In this document: positions 24,930-33,591 of the stretch, in pieces | Position numbering within the stretch: position 1 is the first letter of the stretch | Layout of the letters: each line of letters opens with the position of its first letter | IMG/VR virus record: IMGVR_UViG_3300047494_000286 | Span: 1-58,349 of that record | From: a virus | DNA: 58,349 bases | Reading direction: 5' to 3' (one strand) | Program-made: the position numbers and the translations under genes | Notes under the pieces: model-generated | What the model saw: the letters and a program-made list of their open reading frames with translations, nothing else | The model's database searches: none | Told to the model about the DNA's origin: nothing

Positions 24930-26306
24930 TCAGCGGCTGGCGAGAGCGATGAACGGGCTCTTGGTGTTGGCGCCCTTGAACGGGGTCAGCGGCAGGCTCC
25001 ACATCGGCTTCCCGTCGACGCGGTAGGTGATGCGGAACACCATCTCGTCGGTCAGGAACGCGACATGCATGCTGGTCGCGGCCTGCACGCCGTTCTTGTC
25101 GACCAGCATGTATTGCGACAGATCGGCCAGCAGGATGTCGCCCACGGTGCCGAGCGTGCTGTTGTACTCGGTCCAGACCACCTCGCGACCATAGAGGGTC
25201 GAATAGGGCGTCCCGCTCAAGCCGCCCGGCGGCAGGTAGACGAGCTGGCCGCCGGTGCCGACGGCCTGGTTCATCTGCATGAGCTGCGGCAGCGCGTCCT
25301 GATTGATGAACCATGTCGCGTTGCGCATCGACCTGGCCCACATCCGGGCCCACATCCCGTCGATGTTTTCCTTGACGATCGTCTTGGTCGCCTGGCCGGT
25401 CTGGATCGGCAGCGTGATCAACGCCGGGCTGTTCATGACGCCGAGCGGAATGCCGGCGCCCTTCCCCTCGAAGATCGCGTCCTCGGTCATGAACATGATT
25501 TCTTCGGAGAACGCAGTCGCCGCGATCGAGGTCAGCGCGGTCGAATCCTGCAGCAGCTCGTCGGTCGTATACATGACCGACATCAGCTTCTTGAGGTCGA
25601 ACTCGATCACGCGGAACTTCGGCTTCGTCGGCGTCACGCTCGTGCCTTCGCCGACCCAGTAGGACGCGACGCCGCCCCAGCGGGACCCGGTCGCGCGGCT
25701 GGTTTCGTCGACACCCGGGATTTTGATGCCGTTCGCATTGGCGCTGATCGGAAGCTTGCTGACCCGGCTCAGGATCTCGCCCATGTCATGCGCGAGCATG
25801 AAGATCGAAGCGGCGAAGTCGATCTGCACCAGGAAGCCGCCCCCGGTCGGATCGACCTCGGACGCCCCTGTCGGAGCGCGAACCAAACGATTGTCCGTAT
25901 CGCTGCCCTTGCTCATGTAGTGCTTGAACACGGACTGAAGCTGCTCGCCGAGGCTCCGGAACCCGGTATCGGCGCGGGGCGTGAACTCGAAGCCCTTACG
26001 CGCCAGAGCCAGATAATCCTCGAACCCCTTCAGGCGGCCAGGGCGCGGATCCATGGCCCGCACCTGGGAGAGCGTGCGCTGTGAGGGGTTGATATCCGAC
26101 ACGTCGGTCGGATCCGCGCCACCGCCGAGAACCGGCTTGGCGAGCGCCGCTGAACGCCGCTGCGCCGCCTCGAGGTTTCGAATGTGCGTCTCGAGCGAAT
26201 CGCACTCCTTTTCCTTCGCGGCATAGGCCTTCGCATCGCCCGAGAGGGTTGCGAGTTCATCCACCGCCGTGCCCAGGGCCTGGCGGAGCGACAGCAGCGT
26301 GCTCAT
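24930..26306 (-). CDS. Major capsid protein, HK97 fold
   Basis: 458 aa with ATG at 26306; the frame extends upstream, but that part is antisense to nothing useful and lacks protein-like content. Residues 1-80 form a charged helical delta/scaffold segment (SLETHIRNLEAAQRRSAALA), normally cut off by the prohead protease. The rest shows HK97-type features: GGGFLVQIDFAASIF, SRWGGVASYWVGEGT, FDLKKLMSVMYTTDELLQD, and AIFEGKGAGIPLGVMNSPAL. The cleavage site cannot be fixed by eye, although DPTGGGFL near 145 is a typical start of the mature E-loop domain. Confidence 0.95.
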   Translation of the reverse strand: MSTLLSLRQALGTAVDELATLSGDAKAYAAKEKECDSLETHIRNLEAAQRRSAALAKPVLGGGADPTDVSDINPSQRTLSQVRAMDPRPGRLKGFEDYLALARKGFEFTPRADTGFRSLGEQLQSVFKHYMSKGSDTDNRLVRAPTGASEVDPTGGGFLVQIDFAASIFMLAHDMGEILSRVSKLPISANANGIKIPGVDETSRATGSRWGGVASYWVGEGTSVTPTKPKFRVIEFDLKKLMSVMYTTDELLQDSTALTSIAATAFSEEIMFMTEDAIFEGKGAGIPLGVMNSPALITLPIQTGQATKTIVKENIDGMWARMWARSMRNATWFINQDALPQLMQMNQAVGTGGQLVYLPPGGLSGTPYSTLYGREVVWTEYNSTLGTVGDILLADLSQYMLVDKNGVQAATSMHVAFLTDEMVFRITYRVDGKPMWSLPLTPFKGANTKSPFIALASR

Positions 26307-26391
26307 TGAGGGTTGGCTCCGTTTGGAACTGCCTTGCCAAAGGGCGGTGTGGCAGGAGCGGCGACCCGGCGTGCCGGATCGGACCGGTGGG

Positions 26392-27522
26392 CTAGGCTGC
26401 AGCGAGACGACGCCGGCGCGCCTCGGCACGGCGAAGGCGCTTGGCGGTGTCATCATCGGGATCCGGATCGGTCGGTGGATCGCTTTCCGGATCCGCGTCA
26501 TCGAGGGCGTCCACGACGCCATCCAGATGGTCCATGGCTTTGGCGTAATGTCCCATTGCCTCGGCTTGGAACGCCTTCGCGGTGCGCATGCACTTGTGCG
26601 CCATACGGATCGCGTCTTCGTGGGCCAGCGGCGGCTCATCCCCGCCTGGGTCATCATCGGCGCGCGCTATCCGCAACAGCCGGCGCAGCCGCCTGATCGC
26701 CTTCTCGTCGTCATCGTCTCCAGCCGCTTTGCCGCCGCCGTGTACGGAGCATTGCGCCGGATCGATCATTCCGCAGGTTTCGTCCTTGTCGCGCCCGCAG
26801 TCGCCCACCGGACCGTCCTCGGGCGCCTCGCCTGCCTTGGCGCCGGCGCGGGGCTTCGTGGGCTTGGGCATCGTTGGTTCCTTTGCGGCTTTGCGGAGGC
26901 GTTGCAGTTCGGCTTTCGGCACCATGACTTTGCCGCCGCCATCCAGGAGCTTTTCGGCCCATTCTGTGAGCGGCCTGAGGTCGATACCCTTCGCGCGCGC
27001 CTCGGCGAGTGCGTTTGGATTGGCCGGGATCGGGCAGAGCGAGATCTCGAGCAGCTGCTGGCGCTTGAAGTCGATGCCCCAGCCGCGCTCTGGGTCGTTC
27101 TCGACGAAGCTGTACTCGATCGGCAGGAACCCGACGGACACGGCATTCAGGAAGCCGCCAACCACCATCTGAAAGATGGTCTCCGCGAACGGATAAGTTT
27201 CGGGCGGAATGAACTCAATATCGCCCATGAGGCGGCCGCCCTTGACGGCGACGTCGTGTGACCTGCCGATCGGCGGCTGCATGCTGTCATGCGCCCAGAG
27301 CGCGACGGGGTTGGCGGCGTAGTCGGTGATATCCCAGCCTTCCGGATCGATCGTGTCACCCATCCGATCGACCGACCCGTCGCTGAAGCAGAACCGCCGG
27401 CGCCGGTCCTCACCTGCGACCTGCTCGGAAGGCAGCGTCGACAGGCGAAATACGCCGCCGACGGGCGTCCGCTTTTCGCGCGCCGCCTTGCGGAATTCCG
27501 CAATGCTGATCAATGCGGACAT
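26392..27522 (-). CDS. Prohead protease, HK97 type (peptidase S78/U35)
   Basis: 376 aa. The N-terminal 190 residues form the protease: RFCFSDGSVDRMGDTIDPEG, ALWAHDSMQPPIGR with the candidate catalytic His78, and FLNAVSVGFLPIEY with the candidate Ser near 128. The remaining 180 residues are a charged, acidic extension (DADPESDPPTDPDPDDD) with a Cys cluster, so the protein is longer than a bare protease and may also serve as a scaffold. It matures the capsid encoded next. Confidence 0.92.
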   Translation of the reverse strand: MSALISIAEFRKAAREKRTPVGGVFRLSTLPSEQVAGEDRRRRFCFSDGSVDRMGDTIDPEGWDITDYAANPVALWAHDSMQPPIGRSHDVAVKGGRLMGDIEFIPPETYPFAETIFQMVVGGFLNAVSVGFLPIEYSFVENDPERGWGIDFKRQQLLEISLCPIPANPNALAEARAKGIDLRPLTEWAEKLLDGGGKVMVPKAELQRLRKAAKEPTMPKPTKPRAGAKAGEAPEDGPVGDCGRDKDETCGMIDPAQCSVHGGGKAAGDDDDEKAIRRLRRLLRIARADDDPGGDEPPLAHEDAIRMAHKCMRTAKAFQAEAMGHYAKAMDHLDGVVDALDDADPESDPPTDPDPDDDTAKRLRRAEARRRRLAAA

Positions 27523-27525
27523 CCG

Positions 27526-27843
27526 TCAGGCGCCAAGCATCTCATGAATAAGATCGACCAGCTCGACCACTGCGCCGGCCGTTTCGCGATGATCCCCGTT
27601 CATGCCGTGCTTGAGACGCCCCGAGATCCCGTCGAGGCGCGTACGAAATGCGGCGACGCGCTTCTCGTGAGCAGTCGGCTCGGAAAGGGCTTCCTCGCTC
27701 TTTTCGTCCAGCGCGTCGGGGCCCTTGGGCGCGAGGTCGGTCGCTTCGGTCGGCCGTTCAGCGACCGTATCCGTCGGCTTTTTGCCGTCGGCACCGTCTG
27801 CCGGTGCCTCCTTATCGGTCGGCGCATCATTTTCATCGCTCAT
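27526..27843 (-). CDS. Small acidic protein between portal and protease
   Basis: 105 aa, very acidic and disordered in its first half (PTDKEAPADGADGKKPTDT), with a helical C-terminus (ETAGAVVELVDLIHEMLGA). It lies 12 nt after the portal stop and 3 nt before the protease start, so it is part of the head operon. A head assembly or scaffold helper role is possible but only from context. Confidence 0.6.
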   Translation of the reverse strand: MSDENDAPTDKEAPADGADGKKPTDTVAERPTEATDLAPKGPDALDEKSEEALSEPTAHEKRVAAFRTRLDGISGRLKHGMNGDHRETAGAVVELVDLIHEMLGA

Positions 27844-27855
27844 ATCGGATCTCCC

Positions 27856-29196
27856 TCACACGCCTGGCGCTGGATCGTCGGCGGGATTGCGCTCGGCATC
27901 GCCGTCGCCTCCCTTGCCGGGCTTTCCAGTCTGGTCACTGCCGTGGCCGCTCGTGCTTGCATCGGTCGGAACCCAACCAAGCGGCGCGACATTGGTCGGC
28001 TGCAGGATGCTGTTGCCGTTCGGATCGTCCGGCAGCCCTTCGCCGCGGCGCGCCTCGTTTGGCGTCATCCACGGCGCGCCCACGCCCTGCCTGTAGGCCG
28101 TATAGCGGGACATGAGATCGGCCTTCACGAAGTGGCCGTAATCCCAGTCACAGAACAGGTCGATGCCATCGAGCCCGAAGAATTTCTCCAGCTTCGCGGT
28201 CCATCGGCCGCAGTAACCGCTGATCGGACCGTTCAGATATTGCTGGCCCATCTGGACCATCGCCGGGCCTTCGCTCTCGCCTTCGATCGCCAGCTTGTAG
28301 GGCGGCACATCAAAGGCGCGCGCGATATCCCGTATCTGGAAGTTACGCGATTCGATGAACTGGCTGTCGACCATCGTCAGGCCGAGCGGCAGCCATTTGA
28401 GGCCCTGCTCGAGGATCGCCGTGGCACCGGAATTGCGCGGGCCAGCCTGCAGGCGCTGCCATTCCTCCCGGAGCTGCTCCCGCACTTCCTTGCTGGCAAA
28501 CTTCTGCTCGGTCGAAAGCACGCCGCCGGTCCGCGCGCCCTGACCCACGAACCGTGCCTGGTGCTGTTCGAGGCCGATCGAAAGTCCGACCGATTCGCGG
28601 ATCATCGCCAGACGCGAGGAGCCGAGCAGGGAATTCCACATCGGCATCCAGCGGATGTGCAGCATGTCCTCCGATGGGATCAGCAAGGGCTGATCGCGCA
28701 GCATCGCCATCTCGTGGAGACCGTTGCGCGTTACGGCGTAGAAATACTCTCCGGAGGGCGCTTCAAAGAGCCCGACCCGGTCCGGATGGATCGGCACGAG
28801 GTAGAGCGGAACGCCGCGCCCATTCCGCACCGCAACGGCGTAACCATTTCCGCGCAGAACCAGCGACGCCTGCAGCATCTCCTTGAATTCGAAGGCGGTC
28901 TGCCAGTCGTTCGGATCGCGCAGCAACCGATGCAGCGGATGGTCGACGGCCGGCTCTTTCCCTCCGTTCGGCAGCTTTCGAAAGACCCCCAGAGGAATCT
29001 TCGCGACATCCTCCGAGAGGATCGACACGCAAGCCATGACGGCGACATGCCGCATGGCGCTGTTCATGTTCACGGGCACGCCGGCGTTGGAAGGCCCCCA
29101 GTCGCCGTAATCGCCCCACAGACGCTCATCGCCGGCGTCACCGGCCGCGCCGGACCGGCGGCTCGCGAAATCAGCTACGCGAGACCAGAAGCCCAT
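27856..29196 (-). CDS. Portal protein, HK97 family
   Basis: 446 aa. Typical features: VNMNSAMRHVAVMACVSILSE, VDHPLHRLLRDPNDWQTAFE, FKEMLQASLVLRGNGYAVAV, SFIESRNFQIRDIARAFDVP-type segment near 275, and an end with LMSRYTAYRQGVGAPWMTPN followed by GEGLPDDPNGN. It forms the dodecameric vertex ring through which DNA is packaged. Adjacent to terminase and protease genes as in HK97-type phages. Confidence 0.95.
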   Translation of the reverse strand: MGFWSRVADFASRRSGAAGDAGDERLWGDYGDWGPSNAGVPVNMNSAMRHVAVMACVSILSEDVAKIPLGVFRKLPNGGKEPAVDHPLHRLLRDPNDWQTAFEFKEMLQASLVLRGNGYAVAVRNGRGVPLYLVPIHPDRVGLFEAPSGEYFYAVTRNGLHEMAMLRDQPLLIPSEDMLHIRWMPMWNSLLGSSRLAMIRESVGLSIGLEQHQARFVGQGARTGGVLSTEQKFASKEVREQLREEWQRLQAGPRNSGATAILEQGLKWLPLGLTMVDSQFIESRNFQIRDIARAFDVPPYKLAIEGESEGPAMVQMGQQYLNGPISGYCGRWTAKLEKFFGLDGIDLFCDWDYGHFVKADLMSRYTAYRQGVGAPWMTPNEARRGEGLPDDPNGNSILQPTNVAPLGWVPTDASTSGHGSDQTGKPGKGGDGDAERNPADDPAPGV

Positions 29197-29209
29197 TCAA
29201 CGCTCCTGA

Positions 29210-30850
29210 TCAGGAAAGGATCAGGAGACCTCTCCCGTCCGCATAGATGCCCTCTTCGAGTGGCGCGATGGTCGCGCCACCATGCGCCATGACGGCCGCG
29301 ACGATGCCATCGATCTTGTCCGCTGCCTTTGCCTTCGTCGGCTTGATGTTGCCGGCAGCGTCACGCTCCACCGATGCATTCCGCGCCATCCAGGCTGCCA
29401 CCGGATTGTTGCCGTGCTCGAGCCCGCAAGACGCAACCAGGCGCTCGAAGCTCTTCGCGGCCGGTGACATCGACAGATAGCCTTGCCCGAACCAGTTCAC
29501 CGGCAGCCCGTGCTTGTCCTTCAGGTCGATCGCAAGCTGGCTGGCGTTGTAGCGGTCGATCCCAAGCCACGCGAGGTTGAACGCCGATGCATCCTCGAGG
29601 ATCGCCGCGTGGATGTGATCATAGTCGACGACGTTGCCGGGCGTCAGCGTCAGCGCGCCGGCGTCGACAAACGAGCGGTAGCGCATCTTCCGCGCGAGCG
29701 GTTGGTCTTCGACCGTGTCCATCGGCAGCCAGAAGCGCCAAAGGAACGTCCACCGGCCGTCCTCCGGCTCAACCGGCGGAAACGCATGGCACAGCGCGGA
29801 CAGATCGCGGGTAAGCGACAGGTCGAGGCCGCTCCAGCAGGCACGCCCTTTCATCCGCTCGGGTAGCTCGCGCCACAGTCCAGGGTTCGTGGGTTCGGCC
29901 GTGCAGCCGCGCCAGCCCATCTCGTCCATCGGCAGCCAGCGCGTGGTCTGTTCGGTCCATATGTTCAAATGGAACCGCTTGAAATCATTTTCCTGCCGCG
30001 GCGACCGCGCGGCTTTCACCGCCTCCGCGCGCATATATTCCGGCTTGACCGAAACGCCGTAGTTCGGATTGGCCGCGCGCCAGGTCGCCTCGTCCTTCCA
30101 CTTTTCCTCGTCTGGGGCGGCGAAGATGACCGGCAGAAACGTGGGGTCGGTCACCTCGCCGCGCTGCACCTGCAGGGCCAGCTCGTGCATCTCCCAGGCA
30201 TAGCCCTCGCCGGAGATGCCGGCCGTCGTGATGTAGACCTCCAGCGGCTGGCGACGCGCGGCGGTGCCCTTGTGAACGACATCGGCAAGATCGCCGTTTG
30301 ACCACTCATGCACCTCGTCGCCGATCGCCGCCGAGGGACTGAAACCGTGCTTGCCCGTCGGGCCGGCCGATAGGGGCTTGAACGCTGCGACGAGTTGGGG
30401 ACAGAAAATGCTCGTCTTATAGACTTCGAGGTCCCGGCGCAGGGGCTCCGATCCGTTGACCATAACGCCGGCCTTGTTGAAGACAATATTGGCTTGATTC
30501 TTATCGACGGCCATCGAATAGACTTGGCCGCCCATCTCTGCATCGCCCAGCAACGCCAGCAGGGAAACGCCGGCTGCAAGCTCTGTCTTCCCGTTCTTCC
30601 GTGGGACCTCCAGCCAGACAATCCGGATCAGCCTCGAGCCGTCCGCCCGTTTCCATCCGAAAGTGGGCCGGATGACGCGATCACGCTGCCAGTCGGCAAG
30701 CACGAAGGGGCGCCCGGCCCATTCCGCCTCGGTGTGGCGGAGGTATGTCGGGAAGAACTCGCAGGCAGCTTTCGCCGAGGCCTCGTCCCAATAGGCGCCG
30801 AACGCCTCTCCGCCCGGCGGCATGGGCGGGATCGTGAAGCCGGCCGTCAT
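29210..30850 (-). CDS. Terminase large subunit (packaging motor)
   Basis: 546 aa. ATPase motifs are visible: VPRKNGKTELAAGV (Walker A, about residue 82-95) and SAAIGDEVHEW (Walker B). The nuclease half contains CWSGLDLSLTRDLSALCHAF with the first acidic metal ligand and NLAWLGIDRYNASQLAIDL. It cuts and pumps DNA into proheads. The start shares a base with the small subunit stop. Confidence 0.95.
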   Translation of the reverse strand: MTAGFTIPPMPPGGEAFGAYWDEASAKAACEFFPTYLRHTEAEWAGRPFVLADWQRDRVIRPTFGWKRADGSRLIRIVWLEVPRKNGKTELAAGVSLLALLGDAEMGGQVYSMAVDKNQANIVFNKAGVMVNGSEPLRRDLEVYKTSIFCPQLVAAFKPLSAGPTGKHGFSPSAAIGDEVHEWSNGDLADVVHKGTAARRQPLEVYITTAGISGEGYAWEMHELALQVQRGEVTDPTFLPVIFAAPDEEKWKDEATWRAANPNYGVSVKPEYMRAEAVKAARSPRQENDFKRFHLNIWTEQTTRWLPMDEMGWRGCTAEPTNPGLWRELPERMKGRACWSGLDLSLTRDLSALCHAFPPVEPEDGRWTFLWRFWLPMDTVEDQPLARKMRYRSFVDAGALTLTPGNVVDYDHIHAAILEDASAFNLAWLGIDRYNASQLAIDLKDKHGLPVNWFGQGYLSMSPAAKSFERLVASCGLEHGNNPVAAWMARNASVERDAAGNIKPTKAKAADKIDGIVAAVMAHGGATIAPLEEGIYADGRGLLILS

Positions 30851-31431
30851 CAGTGCAGCTTGGACGGCCCCAACAAGCCGATCGCGCTCTCAGGCGGCGG
30901 TGCTGGCGGCGTGGGGCCGTCGGGATGGGGCGTCGCCCCCGGATTGGGCGGAAAAGGCAGAGCAGGCTGTCCCTGGGCCAGGCGGAGCATGATCTGTTGG
31001 CGGGCTGACGGCGACAGTCCGAATCGGTCCTCGAGCTCGGTCAGGCGCCGCGCCAGTCGCTCCTCGACGATGAACAGCGGGTTGATCCGCTGCATCTTGC
31101 CGTGCGCGCTGTCGGTCCAATAGGTCGCACCGGCCTTGGTCAGTTTCTGCCGGACGTCCCAGAACCGCGCTACCGCATCGCAGTAGCGCGCGAACGCCTG
31201 GCGATCGGTCGGCCGCAGGAAGTTCATGCGCTCGAGTTCGGGCGCTGTCTGGCGCCACACCGAGAGTGCCGCGGCCGTCAGCTTTCCCGGCGGCTTCGTC
31301 GCGCTTGTGACCTTGGCAGCAGCCTTGTCGGCGTCAGTTGGCGTCGACGGCGCGATAGCACGTTTACCGGGATTGCCCTTCGCCGCCTTCAGCGCGTCAG
31401 GTTGTGGCCGCCGTCCGCGCGTCATGGGCAT
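30850..31431 (-). CDS. Terminase small subunit, P27 family
   Basis: 193 aa from ATG 31431 (an ATG two codons later is also possible; an upstream TTG is less likely). The N-terminus TRGRRPQPDALKAAKGNPGK is the hallmark of P27-type small terminases; the centre LRPTDRQAFARYCDAVARFW and GLSPSARQQIML also fit. It recognises the packaging site in phage DNA and recruits the large subunit. The C-terminus is Pro-rich and variable. Confidence 0.9.
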   Translation of the reverse strand: MPMTRGRRPQPDALKAAKGNPGKRAIAPSTPTDADKAAAKVTSATKPPGKLTAAALSVWRQTAPELERMNFLRPTDRQAFARYCDAVARFWDVRQKLTKAGATYWTDSAHGKMQRINPLFIVEERLARRLTELEDRFGLSPSARQQIMLRLAQGQPALPFPPNPGATPHPDGPTPPAPPPESAIGLLGPSKLH

Positions 31432-31538
31432 CGGCCAAGAGCTTTGGCCCTCCAAAAAAAGTTTTCCGAATTTCGCGGCGTCGCGCGCGCACCGGGGATG
31501 CGGTCCGCAAGCCGGATGGTCGTTTGGATCGAGACCCC

Positions 31539-31871
31539 CTATGGGGGGCTGCCGCGGCCCCGGGGTCGATCGCCGGCGGTCCGGGCGTTGTGATGGCTCT
31601 CGCAGAGGGTGCGCAGGTTGGCGTGGTCAAGGCGCAGGTCAGGCCGATCGGCGATCGTCTCGATGTGGTCGACCGCGAAGCCAGCGGTCACGATGCCCTC
31701 GGCCTCACAGAACCGGCACAGCGGTTCCATCCGCAGATGCGCGTCGCGCACCTTCTCCCAGTCACGATCGTAGCCGCGTGACGATGCCGAACCGCGCCGC
31801 ATGTCATGGGCACGCCGCGTCTGCGCGGGCGTCACGCCAAACGGCCGAAAAGTCGGCGGCATCGTCGGCAT
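31539..31871 (-). CDS. HNH endonuclease
   Basis: 110 aa. A zinc-binding HNH module is clear: Cys52-x2-Cys55, AVDHIETIADRPD with His69, Asn85, and Cys90-x2-His-His-Asn. HNH proteins next to small terminase genes in HK97-type phages take part in DNA packaging cleavage, which fits the location here. A homing role is less likely because the gene is coupled to its neighbour upstream. Confidence 0.92.
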   Translation of the reverse strand: MPTMPPTFRPFGVTPAQTRRAHDMRRGSASSRGYDRDWEKVRDAHLRMEPLCRFCEAEGIVTAGFAVDHIETIADRPDLRLDHANLRTLCESHHNARTAGDRPRGRGSPP

Positions 31872-32686
31872 CAGATGAGGCTGACCTGATCATGCCGAAG
31901 CTCGACCGTCGCCGCGTGACCGAAGATCTCGGTGAGGATCCGCAGCCGCTTCTTGTCCGACCACTGGCAAATGCCCGCGAAGGATGCGAACGCGCCTTCC
32001 TCGATCTTCACTGTCTGTCCCTCGCGGACGCGCCCCGTCGGAAACGGCGTCGCATCGTCATCGATGACGCCGTCACCCGCGCGACCAAGCGCGATCAGGC
32101 GCTCGACCTCGCCGACACGAGCAGGCGTCGGCATTTCAGACGTTGGCCCGAGAAGACCCTTGACGTTCGGCAGCGAAGCGATGCGTCGCCATCCAGGCGC
32201 AGCACGATCGAACTCGACCAGCACAAAGCCCGCGATCAGTAGCGCGATGATAGGAAGCCGAGCATTCCGCTTGGGTTTCCGGGAGTAGTCGACGAAGCGC
32301 GGAAGGTGACACCTGAAACCGAGGTTCGCGATCGCCGCATAGACGTCATACTCGGAGCGGAGGTCCGTCTCGACCGCGTACCAGCGAAGGCCGGCATTAT
32401 CGACTGCAACAACTGGCACGTCTGCCCTGCGCGCGCGGCCAGCGCCGATGCGCACGCCGCCAGAATTCGACCGAGCGCCGCCTGAATTTGGCCGTGGGCC
32501 GCCCGCATTCGGTCGCGCACCGCCGGCGTTCCTGCGCGCCCCGCCCCAACCAATCTTGCTGCTGCTGCTGATTTCCGGCTTGACGGGATCAAAGCTACCG
32601 CACTCCAGGGTGTTTTCCCCAAGAGCGCGTGGCGAGCCGGACGCGACCATTATCGAATCGGTTTCCAGTGCGCAAGTGGTTTTCAT
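31871..32686 (-). CDS. NusG-like transcription elongation/antitermination protein with repeat N-terminus
   Basis: 271 aa. Residues about 100-200 look like a NusG N-terminal (NGN) domain: GLRWYAVETDLRSEYDVYAA, GFRCHLPRFVDYSRK, LLIAGFVLVEFD, VKGLLGPTSEMPTPAR. Residues 221-270 resemble a KOW domain (VREGQTVKIEEGAFASFAG, ending ATVELRHDQVSL). Residues 48-82 hold five tandem heptads of GGARPNA type and the first 45 residues are unrelated Ser/Glu-rich sequence. NGN-KOW proteins bind RNA polymerase; here the gene lies just upstream of the late packaging/structural genes in transcription order, so a late antiterminator is my inference. Confidence 0.75.
   Translation of the reverse strand: MKTTCALETDSIMVASGSPRALGENTLECGSFDPVKPEISSSSKIGWGGARRNAGGARPNAGGPRPNSGGARSNSGGVRIGAGRARRADVPVVAVDNAGLRWYAVETDLRSEYDVYAAIANLGFRCHLPRFVDYSRKPKRNARLPIIALLIAGFVLVEFDRAAPGWRRIASLPNVKGLLGPTSEMPTPARVGEVERLIALGRAGDGVIDDDATPFPTGRVREGQTVKIEEGAFASFAGICQWSDKKRLRILTEIFGHAATVELRHDQVSLI
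32441..32545 (-). repeat. Five tandem 21-bp units encoding GGARPNA-type heptads
   Basis: Within the NusG-like gene, five in-frame 7-codon units encode GGARRNA, GGARPNA, GGPRPNS, GGARSNS and GGVRIGA. The DNA units are visibly similar but diverged. The heptads are Arg/Gly rich and resemble nucleic-acid-binding tails. Unit number could vary by slippage. Confidence 0.8.
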
Positions 32687-33591
32687 GCCGCAGCTCCTGC
32701 TAGGACAGGCGCCACCGGCGGCGCGCCGAGGCAGCCGTCAGCCACGTAACGTTCATATTGCCTGTTATAGACTGCAAAGATCGCCTCACGTTGCGGGTCC
32801 AATGTCGACGCAGATGGCTTGGAAGCCCCGCGAATTTTCATCTCATCGCGCACGGCCTGGGTGAAATATCCAAGCGTTGATGGGGTGCGATACGAGCCGC
32901 GCGACGCGACTCGGCACACCACATCGCGAAGCAGCTCCGGCGTCGCGCCCGCCAGGAGCCACTCCTTCACCGGCCCGAAATTGTACGTGCCGCGCGCCGG
33001 ATCGAAACCCGCCAGCTCGGCGAGCTCGGCACCCAGTTCGGCGAACCCAGCAGCTGCTTGTTTGCTTTCTTCATCAGCAAAGGAAGAAGCAGCAGCCGCA
33101 CGCACGCGAGGCGGGTTATCCGGAACGGTTTCCGGTTCGGTTTCGTGGGTTTTGTCGCGATCGGTTCCATGCACGCTCATCAATGGCAGCTCGCGCTGGC
33201 GCATGCGGCGCTCCCGCGCCTGTTCTGGCGTTTCGCCGCGGCGCGGCCGGCCGCCGAAACCGCCGTTCTCCCGCGCCGCCAGGCCGCGCCGCGACGGCTC
33301 CGGCACGGCCGGCAGGCACAGCACGCCGTCGGCGCGCTGGATTATCAAACCGGTTTCCAGAAGGGTTCCGAGTTGGGTTTCCACGTCGGTTTCCGGCATG
33401 GAAACCATCAACGCGATATCCCTCGCGGAACCCACGCGCGAACCCAGCAGGAAAACCCCCGGCTCCGGCAGTTTCACGAGCTGATCGGCCAGCGAAAGCC
33501 ACAGCCACCGCGCGGCCGCCGGCACGACCTTCAGCCTTGGGTCCGTGCGCATCGCATCGATCAGCCAGTCGCATGCACAGCGTCGTCCCAT
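32683..33591 (-). CDS. Putative replication protein with winged-helix-like N-terminus
   Basis: 302 aa, ATG at 33591 sharing a base with the AAA+ gene stop; the longer frame upstream is Arg-rich and out of frame with the real ATPase gene. Residues 10-110 (AARWLWLSLADQLVKLPEPG, ETQLGTLLETGLIIQRADG) read like a winged-helix replication-initiator/DnaD-type domain; a Glu/Thr-rich linker follows, then a C-terminal helical part (TYNFGPVKEWLLAGATPELL) similar to DNA-replication adaptor ends. It neighbours the ATPase and DnaB genes. Function inferred. Confidence 0.6.
   Translation of the reverse strand: MGRRCACDWLIDAMRTDPRLKVVPAAARWLWLSLADQLVKLPEPGVFLLGSRVGSARDIALMVSMPETDVETQLGTLLETGLIIQRADGVLCLPAVPEPSRRGLAARENGGFGGRPRRGETPEQARERRMRQRELPLMSVHGTDRDKTHETEPETVPDNPPRVRAAAASSFADEESKQAAAGFAELGAELAELAGFDPARGTYNFGPVKEWLLAGATPELLRDVVCRVASRGSYRTPSTLGYFTQAVRDEMKIRGASKPSASTLDPQREAIFAVYNRQYERYVADGCLGAPPVAPVLAGAAA

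Noticed and set aside
24369-26084. 571-aa plus-strand ORF
   Set aside because: Antisense to the major capsid gene; composition rich in Arg, Asp, Gly and His typical of shadow frames.
27289-29292. 667-aa plus-strand ORF
   Set aside because: Antisense to portal and protease genes, both with firm family matches; long open antisense frames are expected in GC-rich DNA.
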